Shown: positions 47,808-56,566 of the stretch, in pieces
Layout: every line of letters starts with the position of its first letter
Position numbering within the stretch: position 1 is the stretch's first letter
Assembly: GCA_022819855.1 (NCBI GenBank)
Contig: JAJEGN010000006.1
Span: 1 to 64,000, forward strand
Length of the DNA: 64,000 nucleotides
Reading direction: 5' to 3'
Source of the DNA: Gammaproteobacteria bacterium
Lineage (GTDB): Bacteria > Pseudomonadota > Gammaproteobacteria > Steroidobacterales > Rariloculaceae
Translations under genes and position numbers: made by a program
The notes under the pieces: model-generated
Told to the model about the DNA's origin: nothing
What the model saw: the letters and a program-made list of their open reading frames with translations, nothing else
The model's database searches: none

Positions 47808-48730
47808 TGCGGGGTCATCTGTTTGTTCTCGACGAGCCGCATGAACAGTTCCTCGAGACGGTTGGTCTTGGTGCGCATGCTCGACACCTCGAGGGACCTG
47901 GCGGAGAGTTCGTCGAACAGGCGATTGAGACCCTGCCCCTTGGCAACCTCGACCTCGATCTCGCGGTCGTTGCGCAGTCGCACGGTATAGCCGTCGAGCA
48001 TCGGCGCCTCGTTGATGCGTTCCTGCAGGCTCAGCACGAACGCTTCGCGCTGCAGCTTCCTGATGACGTTGGTCATCGAGTCGTTCTCGATGATCGTGCC
48101 CTCGTCGATGATCGCGATGTTGCGGCAAAGATGTTCGGCTTCTTCGAGGTAGTGCGTCGTGAGAATGATCGTGACGCCCGAACCGTTGATCTCGCGCATG
48201 AGGTCCCAGATCGAGCGGCGAATTTCGATATCGACGCCGGCCGTCGGTTCGTCGAGGATCAGCAGCCTCGGCTCGTGCACGAGCGCGCGGGCGATCATGA
48301 GGCGCCGCTTCATTCCACCTGAAAGCTTGCGCGAGATTTCATCGCGCTTGTCCCACAGATGCAGCAGCCGCAGGTACTTCTCGGCGCGGCGCCGCGCCAA
48401 GCGCGCCGGCACGCCGTAATAGCCCGCCTGGTTGACGAGCGTGTTGAAGCACTTCTCGAACATGTTGAGATTGACTTCCTGCGGCACGACGCCGATGCAG
48501 GCTTTCGCCGCCTCGCGTTCGCGGTCGAGATCGTGGCCGAAGACGGCCACCTTGCCGCTCGTCTTGTTGACGAGCGAAGTGACGATGCCGATCGCCGTGG
48601 TCTTGCCGGCGCCGTTCGGCCCGAGCAGCGCGCAGAAGTCGCCCTCGGCGACGGTCAGATCGATGCCCTTGAGGGCCGTAACGCTGTTGCCGTAGACCTT
48701 CGTCAGTCCTTCGAGTACGAGCGCATCCAT
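47804..48730 (-). CDS. ABC transporter ATP-binding protein (YadG-like)
   Basis: 308 aa. Walker A GPNGAGKTT, signature LSGGMKRRLMIARAL, Walker B LLILDEPTAGVD, H-loop TTHYLEEAE, and a C-terminal extension (about 220-308). ATG 48730 (MDALVLEGL) fits family starts; the frame is open farther upstream. It is coupled by ATGA to the permease downstream. Confidence 0.93.
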   Translation of the reverse strand: MDALVLEGLTKVYGNSVTALKGIDLTVAEGDFCALLGPNGAGKTTAIGIVTSLVNKTSGKVAVFGHDLDREREAAKACIGVVPQEVNLNMFEKCFNTLVNQAGYYGVPARLARRRAEKYLRLLHLWDKRDEISRKLSGGMKRRLMIARALVHEPRLLILDEPTAGVDIEIRRSIWDLMREINGSGVTIILTTHYLEEAEHLCRNIAIIDEGTIIENDSMTNVIRKLQREAFVLSLQERINEAPMLDGYTVRLRNDREIEVEVAKGQGLNRLFDELSARSLEVSSMRTKTNRLEELFMRLVENKQMTPQ

Positions 48731-48804
48731 CGAGGGGGCCGCGGTCCTCCGGGCGGGCAGAAACAGGCGGCTATTGTACTTGGACGCGTCGTCATCGCGT
48801 CGGA

Positions 48805-49383
48805 CTAGTGGGATGCGCGTTGACTCGGCTGCCCGAGGCGGCAGTTCGCCCCAAGGTTCGGCTGCATGCCGGCGAGCAGAAGACAGCGCCGATACTCCGG
48901 CCGCGTCTCCGTCAGGAGCTCGATCCACACCCATTCCGACTCGCGAAAGGCGCAGTCGATGAGATCCACGGACAGCGCCAGTCGCGAGAGGTCGAGCAGG
49001 GGCATCGACCGCAGGAGGCGGACTTCGGCGTCGCTCATCGCCAGGTAAAGCCGGGCGCTATAGGAGCTGCGTCGCACCAGGTGCCAGACCCCGTTGAGAA
49101 TCCCGGACTGCAGGGAGAGTTGCGCCGGATCGACCTGAAAGAGGTTCGCCCCGGCGACGCGGGGACGAAGCGCGTCGAACTTCAGGCGAAACAGCGCACC
49201 GGGAAAATCGGCCAGCCGGTCCAGAGTGTCGGTTGAAGCCGAACGCAGCGTTGCGATGGTCGTTGCGTTGAGGCCCAGGCAGTCGAGGCGCTCGTGGGCG
49301 CGTGTGTGCAGAAAGCTCAAAAACAGCCTGTTGAGCTCCCGAATGTGCTCCAGATCCTCGAAATCACGCGCTTCTCTAGACAC
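48805..49383 (-). CDS. FlhD-like regulator with C-terminal extension
   Basis: 192 aa. Residues about 14-75 (HIRELNRLFLSFLHTR ... CLGLNATTIATLRSAS ... LADFPGALFRLKFDA) align by eye along the full core of FlhD (HIYDINLSYLLLAQR ... RLGINEEMATTLA ... CHFRFD). An extra 100 residues follow that standard FlhD (about 116 aa) lacks; they are helical (LLRSMPLLDLSRLALSVDLIDCAFRESEW). A FlhC-like gene is divergent 113 bp away. Recognition is from motif reading, so the assignment needs profile confirmation. Confidence 0.65.
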   Translation of the reverse strand: MSREARDFEDLEHIRELNRLFLSFLHTRAHERLDCLGLNATTIATLRSASTDTLDRLADFPGALFRLKFDALRPRVAGANLFQVDPAQLSLQSGILNGVWHLVRRSSYSARLYLAMSDAEVRLLRSMPLLDLSRLALSVDLIDCAFRESEWVWIELLTETRPEYRRCLLLAGMQPNLGANCRLGQPSQRASH

Positions 49384-49496
49384 CAGTCGACCCTTTTGTT
49401 AACGAATGCTTGCGAAATGCGGCCTTAAATTACCAGTCCTTGCTAAGCTAGGCTAGGCAGCGTTACTCGCAGGGATGGCTAAAAAAGGGGGTCGCC

Positions 49497-50039
49497 ATGA
49501 GGGCAACCGATGACCGCTACCGGGGAGAAAAGGCGCGATTGGAACTCGGTTTACGGATGATTGGGCATGAAGCCCGTACGGGTACGATCCGGTTCTGGAC
49601 CGCTCTGAGCGACGACCGGATCCGCAAACTGTACGCTTCCTACTTCAAGTTCGGGGACCAGCGCGTACGCCGCCGCCGAGGCCGCTCACCCACCCAGGTC
49701 GCTCCCCTCGTCCGTACACCGCAGCGTACGCTCGAGTCCGGTTTCGTGACGAACCTGCTGCTCGCGAACGGGCTCGTGTCCGAAGAACATCCTCCGGGTC
49801 CCTCGCTCAGGCACAACGTCGAGCTCGGGCACCGGTTCTGCCAGTGTTTCGAGACCTATCAGGAACTCGTGCCGCGGCCGGTGCTGTCGTTCGAGTGGTG
49901 CTGGAACCTGCTGCTGAACATTCGCAGCGGCGAAGAGCTGGGCATCATGCACTGCGAGAAGTGCTCGATCAGCTATGTCTACGATCGGCTGGCGATACCG
50001 CCGGCCGGCTGCCCGAGTTGCATTCTGTTCGGGCGGTAG
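49497..50039 (+). CDS. FlhC-like regulator
   Basis: 180 aa, near FlhC length (192). The segment LSDDRIRKLYASYF resembles FlhC LSRERLIRLYKEV, and the C-terminus carries the FlhC-type zinc site Cys153-x2-Cys156 ... Cys172-x2-Cys175 (CEKC ... CPSC) with a 15-residue spacer (16 in E. coli). It should pair with the divergent FlhD-like protein as a DNA-binding complex. No flagellar gene is in the window, so the targets are unknown. Ribosome site AGGGGG. Confidence 0.65.
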   Translation: MRATDDRYRGEKARLELGLRMIGHEARTGTIRFWTALSDDRIRKLYASYFKFGDQRVRRRRGRSPTQVAPLVRTPQRTLESGFVTNLLLANGLVSEEHPPGPSLRHNVELGHRFCQCFETYQELVPRPVLSFEWCWNLLLNIRSGEELGIMHCEKCSISYVYDRLAIPPAGCPSCILFGR

Positions 50040-50102
50040 TCCGGTCCGGCTTCCCATCAGGCCGCCGTTTGCTGCCGTCGCTCGGTACCGGTTGAGGGTC
50101 GC

Positions 50103-50834
50103 ATGTGCCTGATCGCCGTCGCTCACGGGGTCGATGACCGACACGCGCTGGTCGTTGCGGCGAACCGCGACGAGCGCCATGCGCGGCCGAGCAGCGGCGC
50201 CGAGTGGTGGGCCGACGCGCCCGAGGTCCTCGGAGGCCGCGATCTGAGCGCCGGCGGCACCTGGCTCGCGGTCAGCCGCACAGGGCGTTTCGCGGCCGTG
50301 ACGAACGTTCACGAGCCGGGCGCCCCGGCCGCGGCCAGGTCCCGGGGCCTGCTCGTCACGGACTATCTCGACGCGAGCGCATCGACGGAGGCCTACAGCC
50401 GGAGTCTCCGGCAGCGGGGCGCCGACTACGGCCCTTTCAACCTTCTGCTGTTCGACGGGACGGCGCTGCACTATGTCAGCAACCGCGCGAACCCCGCTGT
50501 CTTGTCGGCCGGGATTCATGGTCTCGGCAACAGCCCGCTCGGCACCGACTGGCCCAAGGTCCGTCGGGCCGCGCAAGGCCTCGCGGCCGCACTCGACGCC
50601 GACGATCCGGTGGAACCGCTGTTCGAGCTGCTTGCCGAGCGTGAATGCGACCCTGCCGACGATCGGCGCTACACCCACGATCTATTCGTTGCGGGATCCG
50701 AATTCGGCACGCGCTCGTCGACGGTCGTGCTGATCGGCCGCGACGGCAGAGTCGCTCTGGTCGAGCGCCGCTTCGACGCCGGCGCCAGGTGCATCGGCGA
50801 GAGCCGCTACAGCTTTCAGGTTCGGAATAACTGA
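50103..50834 (+). CDS. TANGO2/NRDE-family protein
   Basis: 243 aa. The protein starts MCLIAVA with Cys2 exposed after Met removal and carries the family-naming motif ANRDER (about 18-23), then WWADAPEVLGGRDLSAGGTWLAVS and the GLGNSPLGTDWPKV segment. The family is linked to haem or lipid handling in other organisms; the bacterial role is unclear. GAGGG ribosome site; 63 bp after the FlhC-like gene. Confidence 0.92.
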   Translation: MCLIAVAHGVDDRHALVVAANRDERHARPSSGAEWWADAPEVLGGRDLSAGGTWLAVSRTGRFAAVTNVHEPGAPAAARSRGLLVTDYLDASASTEAYSRSLRQRGADYGPFNLLLFDGTALHYVSNRANPAVLSAGIHGLGNSPLGTDWPKVRRAAQGLAAALDADDPVEPLFELLAERECDPADDRRYTHDLFVAGSEFGTRSSTVVLIGRDGRVALVERRFDAGARCIGESRYSFQVRNN

Positions 50835-50878
50835 GCGGCCGGTGTTGGCGAGCAGGTGGCGACCGAAAACGACGCCGC

Positions 50879-51790
50879 TTATCCGCCGTCGCGTTTCGGC
50901 CGCTGAGAACTTTCGGCGGGGCGTCGACGGTCATGCAAGGCGAACACCAGCGACTGGGCCAGCACGACGTGGGCCGCCAACGGCGGGAACGGGCGGATGT
51001 CGGCTTCGGGGACGACAACAGACACGCTCGCGTGGCGTGCGATGGCGCTGACCGCCGAATCCGTAATCGCGATCACCGGAATCCGGCGCGCGCGGACGCC
51101 GACGATGGCGTCGACAAGTTCGGGTGACTCCTCTCCGCAGTCAAGGGCGATCAACAGCTCGTCGGAATCGATCGTGCCTAGCTGTTTGCCGATCGTTCCG
51201 GCGAGCCCGTCCAGGGCGCTCGCAGCGCGTTCGATTTCGATCAGACCGCCCACCAGGCACAGGCTGATCGGCCGGACGCGGCCGTAACCGATGACATGGA
51301 TCCTGCGCGCCCCATCCAGGAGACGCAGCGCTTCTGTCAGGGCTTCAGCATCGATCTGCGCCTTGAGTCCTTCGATCGCCAATACCGACGCGTCGGCGAA
51401 TGCCTGCAGCTTGCCGTGAGGATCGCGTCTGTCGGCGTCATCGATACGCTGCTTCTGCGCAGCAAACTGTTCGTTGGACGACTGCTCGGCCACCAGCAGG
51501 CGCGCGCGGAACAACTGCCGCAGTTCGGAGTAGCCGGAGAAACCGAATGTCTTTGCGAAACGGATGAGCGTGGATGGCTGAACGCCTGTTTCCACGGCCA
51601 CCTCGGCCACGGTCTGGAGCGCGAACCGGTTGGGTGCGCCAAGTGCGTACTCGGCGATTCGCTGAAGATGGGGGCTCAGCGAGTCGAAGTGTCCGAACAG
51701 CACCTCATGAAACTCGCCGAAATCCTTCGGCGGCCTGCGTTCAACCTCGGTCAATCGCTTGCTCTCACAGTTAAAAAAGCCAATCCCCAA
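50879..51790 (-). CDS. RpiR-family transcriptional regulator (HTH + SIS)
   Basis: 303 aa. N-terminal HTH_6 domain (about 28-100: HLQRIAEYALGAPNRFALQTVAEVAVETGVQPSTLIRFAKTFGFSGYSELR) and C-terminal SIS domain (about 135-280) for sugar phosphates. The SIS core has IHVIGYGR where active isomerases keep GxGxS. The start is a TTG at 51790 with no clear ribosome site and could be further in. Divergent from a second SIS protein. Confidence 0.85.
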   Translation of the reverse strand: MGIGFFNCESKRLTEVERRPPKDFGEFHEVLFGHFDSLSPHLQRIAEYALGAPNRFALQTVAEVAVETGVQPSTLIRFAKTFGFSGYSELRQLFRARLLVAEQSSNEQFAAQKQRIDDADRRDPHGKLQAFADASVLAIEGLKAQIDAEALTEALRLLDGARRIHVIGYGRVRPISLCLVGGLIEIERAASALDGLAGTIGKQLGTIDSDELLIALDCGEESPELVDAIVGVRARRIPVIAITDSAVSAIARHASVSVVVPEADIRPFPPLAAHVVLAQSLVFALHDRRRPAESSQRPKRDGG

Positions 51791-52023
51791 TGAAATAAGC
51801 CGCGCAGTTTAGCAAAGTTGCGCACTCGGCAACCAACGGAATTCGGACATCATGCGTGTCGCGCCCGCCCGAATCCAGCCCATAAACCAGTAATACAAAC
51901 ATGAATTTGTCACATCCATTTGCAATTGAATGAATTTTCACTTATAGACGCGCAGTCGAACATCACAGTGACTGAGGGAACAGTTCGTGACCGGAAACAA
52001 GGTCTTCGCGGCCGGCTTTTGCG

Positions 52024-52689
52024 ATGAGTGTCAGCGTCCACCCCCAAGATGGAGCGAAACCTGCGACGATCCCGGTGCGATCGCGCTTGAGTTACCTGTC
52101 GCGACGTCAGTGCATCAACTTCAGCCCAGGCCGAATTGACGCCACCGGTCTCGACCGGTCGTTTTCCGCCATGTCAGTGAACGAATCTGATCCGATTGCC
52201 GTCCTGAACGGATTCGCGGCGGCATCCGTCGAAGCGATCAGGGAGATCGCCGCCGAGATCCCGGCGGAACGATTTCGCCAGGCCGTGCAAATGATCGGTA
52301 ACGCACGTTTCATCGCCGTGGCCGGCGAGCTCAACGCCAGTGCGGTTGCCGCGTGCCTCGGCGATGGCCTGTCACGGATCGGATACCGGTGCCGCCAGGT
52401 ACACGCACTTGAGGGAGCGAGCGGGCGACTGGTATCGGAACTGAACCCCGGCGATCTTCTCATCGCGGTCGGAGTCGGAGGCGAGCCCGGTTCCCTGACG
52501 GATGTTGTGGCCATCGCCAGGAGTCGTGGCGTTGAAGTACTCGGTATCGGTTTTCCCCCGGAACGCGGCGCCGTCGGCGACACCGACCTCGCCCTGGCGG
52601 CCCGCGCGGCAAGTCCCGGTTCCATGCAGCCCCTGGCGGCTCACTTCGTGCTCGCGCAGTCGCTATTGCTGGCGCTAAGCGAGTCCTGA
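52024..52689 (+). CDS. SIS-domain protein, RpiR-like without HTH
   Basis: 221 aa. From about residue 55 it parallels the C-terminal half of the divergent RpiR regulator: IGNARFIAVAGELNASAVA, LLIAVGVGGEPGSLTDVV, and the shared ending PLAAHFVLAQSLLLAL. The N-terminal 50 residues do not form a recognisable HTH, so the protein is either an HTH-less paralogue or a decayed regulator. The start is uncertain: ATG 52024 or ATG 52171 (MSVNESDP); neither has a good ribosome site. Confidence 0.65.
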   Translation: MSVSVHPQDGAKPATIPVRSRLSYLSRRQCINFSPGRIDATGLDRSFSAMSVNESDPIAVLNGFAAASVEAIREIAAEIPAERFRQAVQMIGNARFIAVAGELNASAVAACLGDGLSRIGYRCRQVHALEGASGRLVSELNPGDLLIAVGVGGEPGSLTDVVAIARSRGVEVLGIGFPPERGAVGDTDLALAARAASPGSMQPLAAHFVLAQSLLLALSES

Positions 52690-52810
52690 TTCAGCCTGTG
52701 CACGGTGGCTTCGCGTCTGGACGACATGCGATCGCGTGCGTGTTTGCCGCGGTTCCGTTCGGTTGCGGAACTCCCGAGGCGATGTCGACGTCTGCTGAAC
52801 GCACATCTCC

Positions 52811-54748
52811 TTACGAGTCTTCAGAACCGTTACGCGCTGCCGGCTCCGACGCTGATGGCAGCTCGGCCGCCGGCAGTGTCGGCCGACTCTCGTCTCTCAT
52901 GAGAGGGATGTGCTCTTCGCCTTGCTGGAGCTGCAGGTCGCGGATGTAGCGGTACTTCGCATCGGTCGCGAAGGCCGCTTGCGCGCTGTCGCGCAGGATC
53001 GTCGGGCGGATGAACACCATGAGATTCGTTTTTCTGAGTTCGGTGGAACGGGAGCGGAACAACGCGCCGAGTCCGGGGACGCGCCCAAGCACCGGAACAC
53101 GCTGCTCAACCTCCCGCAGGTTGTCGTCGATGAGTCCGCCGAGCACAAGGATGCTGCCGTCCTCGACGAACACGGAGGTCCGGATGCTTCGTCGGTCGGT
53201 GACCAGGTCCACCGCGCCCTGAACGCCCTGAGTGATGCTTGACGTTTCCTGTTCGATGATCAACTTCACCCCGGAACCCTCGTTGATCTGCGGCGTGATC
53301 ATGAGCCGCGTGCCGACCGGCGTGCGGTCGATGGTCTGAAACGGGTTCAGTCCTCCCGTAGTAGTGCCCGCGCTGCTGTACTGCCCCGTAAGGAACGGCA
53401 CTTCGCTGCCCACTTCGATCTCGGCCTCCTCGTTGTCCAGCGTCACGATGCTCGGGGTGGCGATGATGTTCGTCGAGGCATCTCCCGCCAGGGCCGTGAG
53501 CACGCCGGCCCAACTGATCCGGCCGTCGCCGATACGACCGATCGCCGCGGCGAGCCCTTCCGGCAAGCCGGCGGCGATGTTCGCATCTCCGGCCGCCGCC
53601 GCGGCGCCCAGTTGAAACACGCCTGGCGCCGAGGAGGGAAAATTGGTGCCGGCCAGGGGGCGGTTCTCGTAAGCGCCCTGGAGCGCCCACGTCATCCCGA
53701 GTTCGTTCGCCCGGCTCTCGGTGAATTCCACGATGATGGCGTCGACCTGGACCTGGGCGCGGCGGATGTCGAGCTTGTCGATGACGGCGTTCAAGTCCTG
53801 AAGTGTCTTGGCGGGCGCGTTGATGATCAGCGAGTTGGTGCCCGGGTCTGCCCAGAGGCTGATCTGTTCGCCGCTGCCGCCCGCGGCGCCCGTGAACTGC
53901 GTTTGAAGGTTTGTCGCCAACGATTCGGCATCGGCGTAGTTCAGGTACCGCACATGAGTGTCGCCACCTTCCCCCGACGGCGTGTCCAGGTGCGTGATCA
54001 ACGCGCGGTAACGAAGTCGGCGGGGCAGCGGCCCGTTGATGAGCAGCGTATTGGTGCGGCTGTCCGCGGCCACTTGAGGCGGCATCAGGCCCTGTGCGGC
54101 ATCCGCCTGCGTCAGGACCGTCAGCATCGAGATCACCTCGCTCGCCGAAGCGTTCTCGAGCCTGATGACCTCGAATTCCGACTCGGATGCGTGATCGATC
54201 CGATCGATGATGGCGAGCATGCGGTTCACGTTGGAACCACGGTCGGCGAGTATCAGGATGTTGGAACCCGGGTGGGCCGCGAGATGCGCGTACTGCGGCA
54301 TGAGCGGCCTGAGAAGCGGCACGAGTTCCGTTGCGCTGATGTTCTCGATCTGCCGAGTACGGGTCACGAGGTAGTCTCCATCCTCTTCTTCGGAGGCTGC
54401 GGGGTGTAAGCGCGCGTTGGCGTCGGGGACGATCTTGACGACCTCGCCGGCCTCGAGCGCGACGAACCCGTGTACCGCGAGCGTCGCGAGAAACGCGTCG
54501 TAAAAGGCGTCAATCGACAGCGGAGAATTGGCGAGAAACGTCACTTGCCCCGTCACGCGAGGGTCAACAAGAAAGTTCCGTCCGGTCACGAATCCGACCG
54601 CCTCGATGATCTGCCGCAGGTCGACGTCGCGGTAGTTGGGCGTGATCCGGGCGTCCGACTCCTGCGAGTCGGTGCGCTCGCCAAGTGCAAGAAACACGAG
54701 TGTGACGAGGGCCACAACGAGCTTTCGGGCCAGGGTGGGTTTCGCCAT
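52811..54748 (-). CDS. gspD: type II secretion outer-membrane secretin GspD
   Basis: 645 aa. Signal peptide (about 1-30), N0 domain (ITPNYRDVDLRQIIEAVGFVTGRNFLVDPRVTGQVT), N1-N3 repeats (about 125-330), and the secretin barrel with VPVLGRVPGLGALFRSRSTELRKTNLMVFIRPTIL near the end. It forms the 15-mer outer-membrane gate. ATG 54748 follows GGAGAG. gspC is immediately upstream on the same strand with a 33 bp gap. Confidence 0.96.
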   Translation of the reverse strand: MAKPTLARKLVVALVTLVFLALGERTDSQESDARITPNYRDVDLRQIIEAVGFVTGRNFLVDPRVTGQVTFLANSPLSIDAFYDAFLATLAVHGFVALEAGEVVKIVPDANARLHPAASEEEDGDYLVTRTRQIENISATELVPLLRPLMPQYAHLAAHPGSNILILADRGSNVNRMLAIIDRIDHASESEFEVIRLENASASEVISMLTVLTQADAAQGLMPPQVAADSRTNTLLINGPLPRRLRYRALITHLDTPSGEGGDTHVRYLNYADAESLATNLQTQFTGAAGGSGEQISLWADPGTNSLIINAPAKTLQDLNAVIDKLDIRRAQVQVDAIIVEFTESRANELGMTWALQGAYENRPLAGTNFPSSAPGVFQLGAAAAAGDANIAAGLPEGLAAAIGRIGDGRISWAGVLTALAGDASTNIIATPSIVTLDNEEAEIEVGSEVPFLTGQYSSAGTTTGGLNPFQTIDRTPVGTRLMITPQINEGSGVKLIIEQETSSITQGVQGAVDLVTDRRSIRTSVFVEDGSILVLGGLIDDNLREVEQRVPVLGRVPGLGALFRSRSTELRKTNLMVFIRPTILRDSAQAAFATDAKYRYIRDLQLQQGEEHIPLMRDESRPTLPAAELPSASEPAARNGSEDS

Positions 54749-54781
54749 GAAACTCTCCGGTTGGTATTCAGACGGCCAGGT

Positions 54782-55759
54782 TCATGGCCGGGCATTCGGT
54801 GCGGCGAGGAAGGACGTGTCCATGGTCAGCAACTGCGGTGTGCCGTTACGCAGCAAGGTGGCGTTGGCCTGCATGGATTCTCCGAGGCGTTCGAACACCT
54901 CGATGGCCTGCCCGGCGTTGGTCAACGCGGTCCCGTTGATTTCCGTGATCACGTCCCCGGGCTCAAGGCCCAGAGCTTCGAACTGTTCCCCGTCGCTCGC
55001 CGGATTGACCCTGAACCCGACCACGGCGCCCTGCACCACGTGCGGAACGACATGCATGATCCGGGCAAGTCGAGCGGCGTGCTCGTTCAGGCTTGCCGCT
55101 GACGCGGCGACCGGCGCCCGCGGCATCAGCCTTGCCAGCACGGCCGTGGCGTCGGACTGGGCTGCCTGGCTGAGCGGCAAGGGCAGTTTCTCAAACTGTC
55201 CGCCCACATTCAGGATGACGTGATCCGGGTGAATCGCGTGCAGCACGGCTCCGCCCGTACCCTCCAGTTCTTCGTTCAACCGGTAGGTTCGCTCGGTTCC
55301 GGCGATCGCGATCACCGCAGCTCCGAACCCGTCATCCTGGCTGTCCGCAACCGTGGCTTTCAGCATCAGGTCAAGGGTCGTCTCGGGGGCTGCCTCGATC
55401 GGCGCCGGGGCGGAAATCGCCACGTATTCGCCGAACAGGTGGGCATCGATTATCGGCTGCACGTTCACAAGCGGAGCTTCCGTTGGCTGGGACGGCACGG
55501 AGCCGGGAGAGGCAACAGGCGCCTCGGCATCGAGGCGTGCGCCCGGGACGAGAGCCCATGTGATCGCTGCCAACTGATGGGCCAGCGCCACGACAAGCCC
55601 CAGGCTGACGAGCCGCGCGAGCAGCCGACTGGCCAGCAGGCACCAGAATTCGCGTGGTCGAGGGTCAGGCAGAAAACGGCGAAGAAAACGCCATTGCCAA
55701 CGCTTCCGGCGTGATGCCGGTGCGGCATACGCGGACTCCCGCCCCGTTTGATCGTCCAT
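54782..55759 (-). CDS. gspC: type II secretion inner-membrane protein GspC
   Basis: 325 aa. Cytoplasmic N-terminus, one membrane helix (about 42-65), the homology region (about 95-190: LFGEYV ... LKATVADSQDDGFGAAVIAIAGTERTYRLNEEL) that binds GspD, and a C-terminal PDZ domain (about 240-320: GFRVNPASDGEQFEALGLEPGDVITEINGTALTNAGQA). ATG 55759 has AAGGA 8 bp upstream. A TACAAT -10 candidate lies at 55875-55870 on the minus strand. Confidence 0.93.
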   Translation of the reverse strand: MDDQTGRESAYAAPASRRKRWQWRFLRRFLPDPRPREFWCLLASRLLARLVSLGLVVALAHQLAAITWALVPGARLDAEAPVASPGSVPSQPTEAPLVNVQPIIDAHLFGEYVAISAPAPIEAAPETTLDLMLKATVADSQDDGFGAAVIAIAGTERTYRLNEELEGTGGAVLHAIHPDHVILNVGGQFEKLPLPLSQAAQSDATAVLARLMPRAPVAASAASLNEHAARLARIMHVVPHVVQGAVVGFRVNPASDGEQFEALGLEPGDVITEINGTALTNAGQAIEVFERLGESMQANATLLRNGTPQLLTMDTSFLAAPNARP

Positions 55760-56003
55760 GATCAAGGTCCTTCCCTGGTTGTGAGGCGCCGTCGCAGTGT
55801 CGATACGCAGTGCCAACCGAACGCCCTCGGGGCGTGCACGGCGCGCGTATCGGCCACTCGGCACCGGGTATTGTACAGAGACGACTGCGGAATGCACGCC
55901 CGCTGAAGCCGCCGGTCCGGGTCAGCCAGATCGCGGTGCCATGTTCGCGCCCGAGCGGGCGCCCGCAACACTCCGACGACACGCGAAACCATTCGCCCGA
56001 GAG

Positions 56004-56032
56004 TTGACAGGTAGTTCTGCTGTCGCTAACGT
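56004..56032 (+). promoter_or_regulatory. sigma-70 promoter candidate for small RNA 1
   Basis: TTGACA (56004-56009), a 17 bp spacer and TAACGT (56027-56032). The -35 is perfect and the -10 keeps T1, A2 and T6. The predicted start is near 56040, directly before the GGA-rich element. Confidence 0.55.
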
Positions 56033-56039
56033 CCCGCCT

Positions 56040-56222
56040 CGGTCGTCGGGGGCGTAAGTCCGCCGCGAGCGGGCGATGGATGCCCCGGCGAACCGGAGTG
56101 TTGGACAGGATGTCGAACGGGGAGCCTTCCCCGGAGTTCAGGGATGAACGAAGGCCGGTGTATACGATCGCGGTTGTCACGGGCACGGTCTGCGGCCGGA
56201 GCCCGTTTTACCGGGTTCTTTC
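56040..56222 (+). ncRNA. candidate CsrA-binding small RNA 1
   Basis: About 183 nt with no convincing ORF. GGA-presenting stem-loops: GGGC-GATGGAT-GCCC (56071-56085), GAC-AGGAT-GTC (56104-56114, containing the selected CsrA core ACAGGAUGU) and GTTCA-GGGA-TGAAC (56136-56149). A GGGGA/TCCCC stem (56119-56132) and a single-stranded CCGGAG lie between. It ends in AGCCCG-N6-CGGGTT followed by CTTTC. The order and much sequence are shared with 58523-58661. CsrA is encoded 345 bp downstream. The identification is inferred from structure; I do not recognise a named RNA family. Confidence 0.6.
56200..56222 (+). terminator. terminator-like hairpin of small RNA 1
   Basis: AGCCCG (56200-56205) pairs with CGGGTT (56212-56217), followed by CTTTC. 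The T-tract is weak. From here to the csrA promoter (56223-56506) I see no gene I would support: open frames exist on both strands but have no ribosome site or recognisable sequence. Confidence 0.4.
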
Positions 56223-56506
56223 AAACCGGTCGAGACGCAAACTGCCCGTCGCGATCCCGTCGGCGGCGTTCCCCGATACGCGAGTCTGCGCGGCCTCCTT
56301 CCGCTCCCCATGCGTACCTGTGACGCGTCGGTGGGTGGATCGGGGGAGTTGCCGTGCTGGCTGCACCGCGACCGCAAGACCCGTGTCCAGGGCGTCCTCG
56401 GCGACCACCACCTTGAAGACAATTCTGGCTGTCAGCAGCGCAACGGTGCAACGCGTTCCCGAAAGGATATGAAACCGCATCGGGGGCGTACATGTTTGCC
56501 GGGGGC

Positions 56507-56541
56507 TATAATCGAGCCTACAGGACGCGAAGGATCTCGCG
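56507..56541 (+). promoter_or_regulatory. csrA promoter and GGA-hairpin leader
   Basis: A perfect -10, TATAAT, at 56507-56512 predicts a start near 56519; the -35 is poor. The short leader begins with CAGGAC and then folds CGCGA-AGGATC-TCGCG (56526-56541), placing GGA in the loop, before the AGGAGGGA ribosome site. This fits direct autoregulation by CsrA. Confidence 0.55.
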
Positions 56542-56566
56542 CCACGCAGTCAGGAGGGAATCGGAC

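Noticed and set aside
55665..56186. 173-codon minus-strand frame upstream of gspC
   Set aside because: Overlaps gspC in another frame and the small RNA 1 element; no recognisable sequence.
56080..56480. Open frames on both strands between small RNA 1 and csrA
   Set aside because: They overlap the structured RNA element, lack ribosome sites and match no family.
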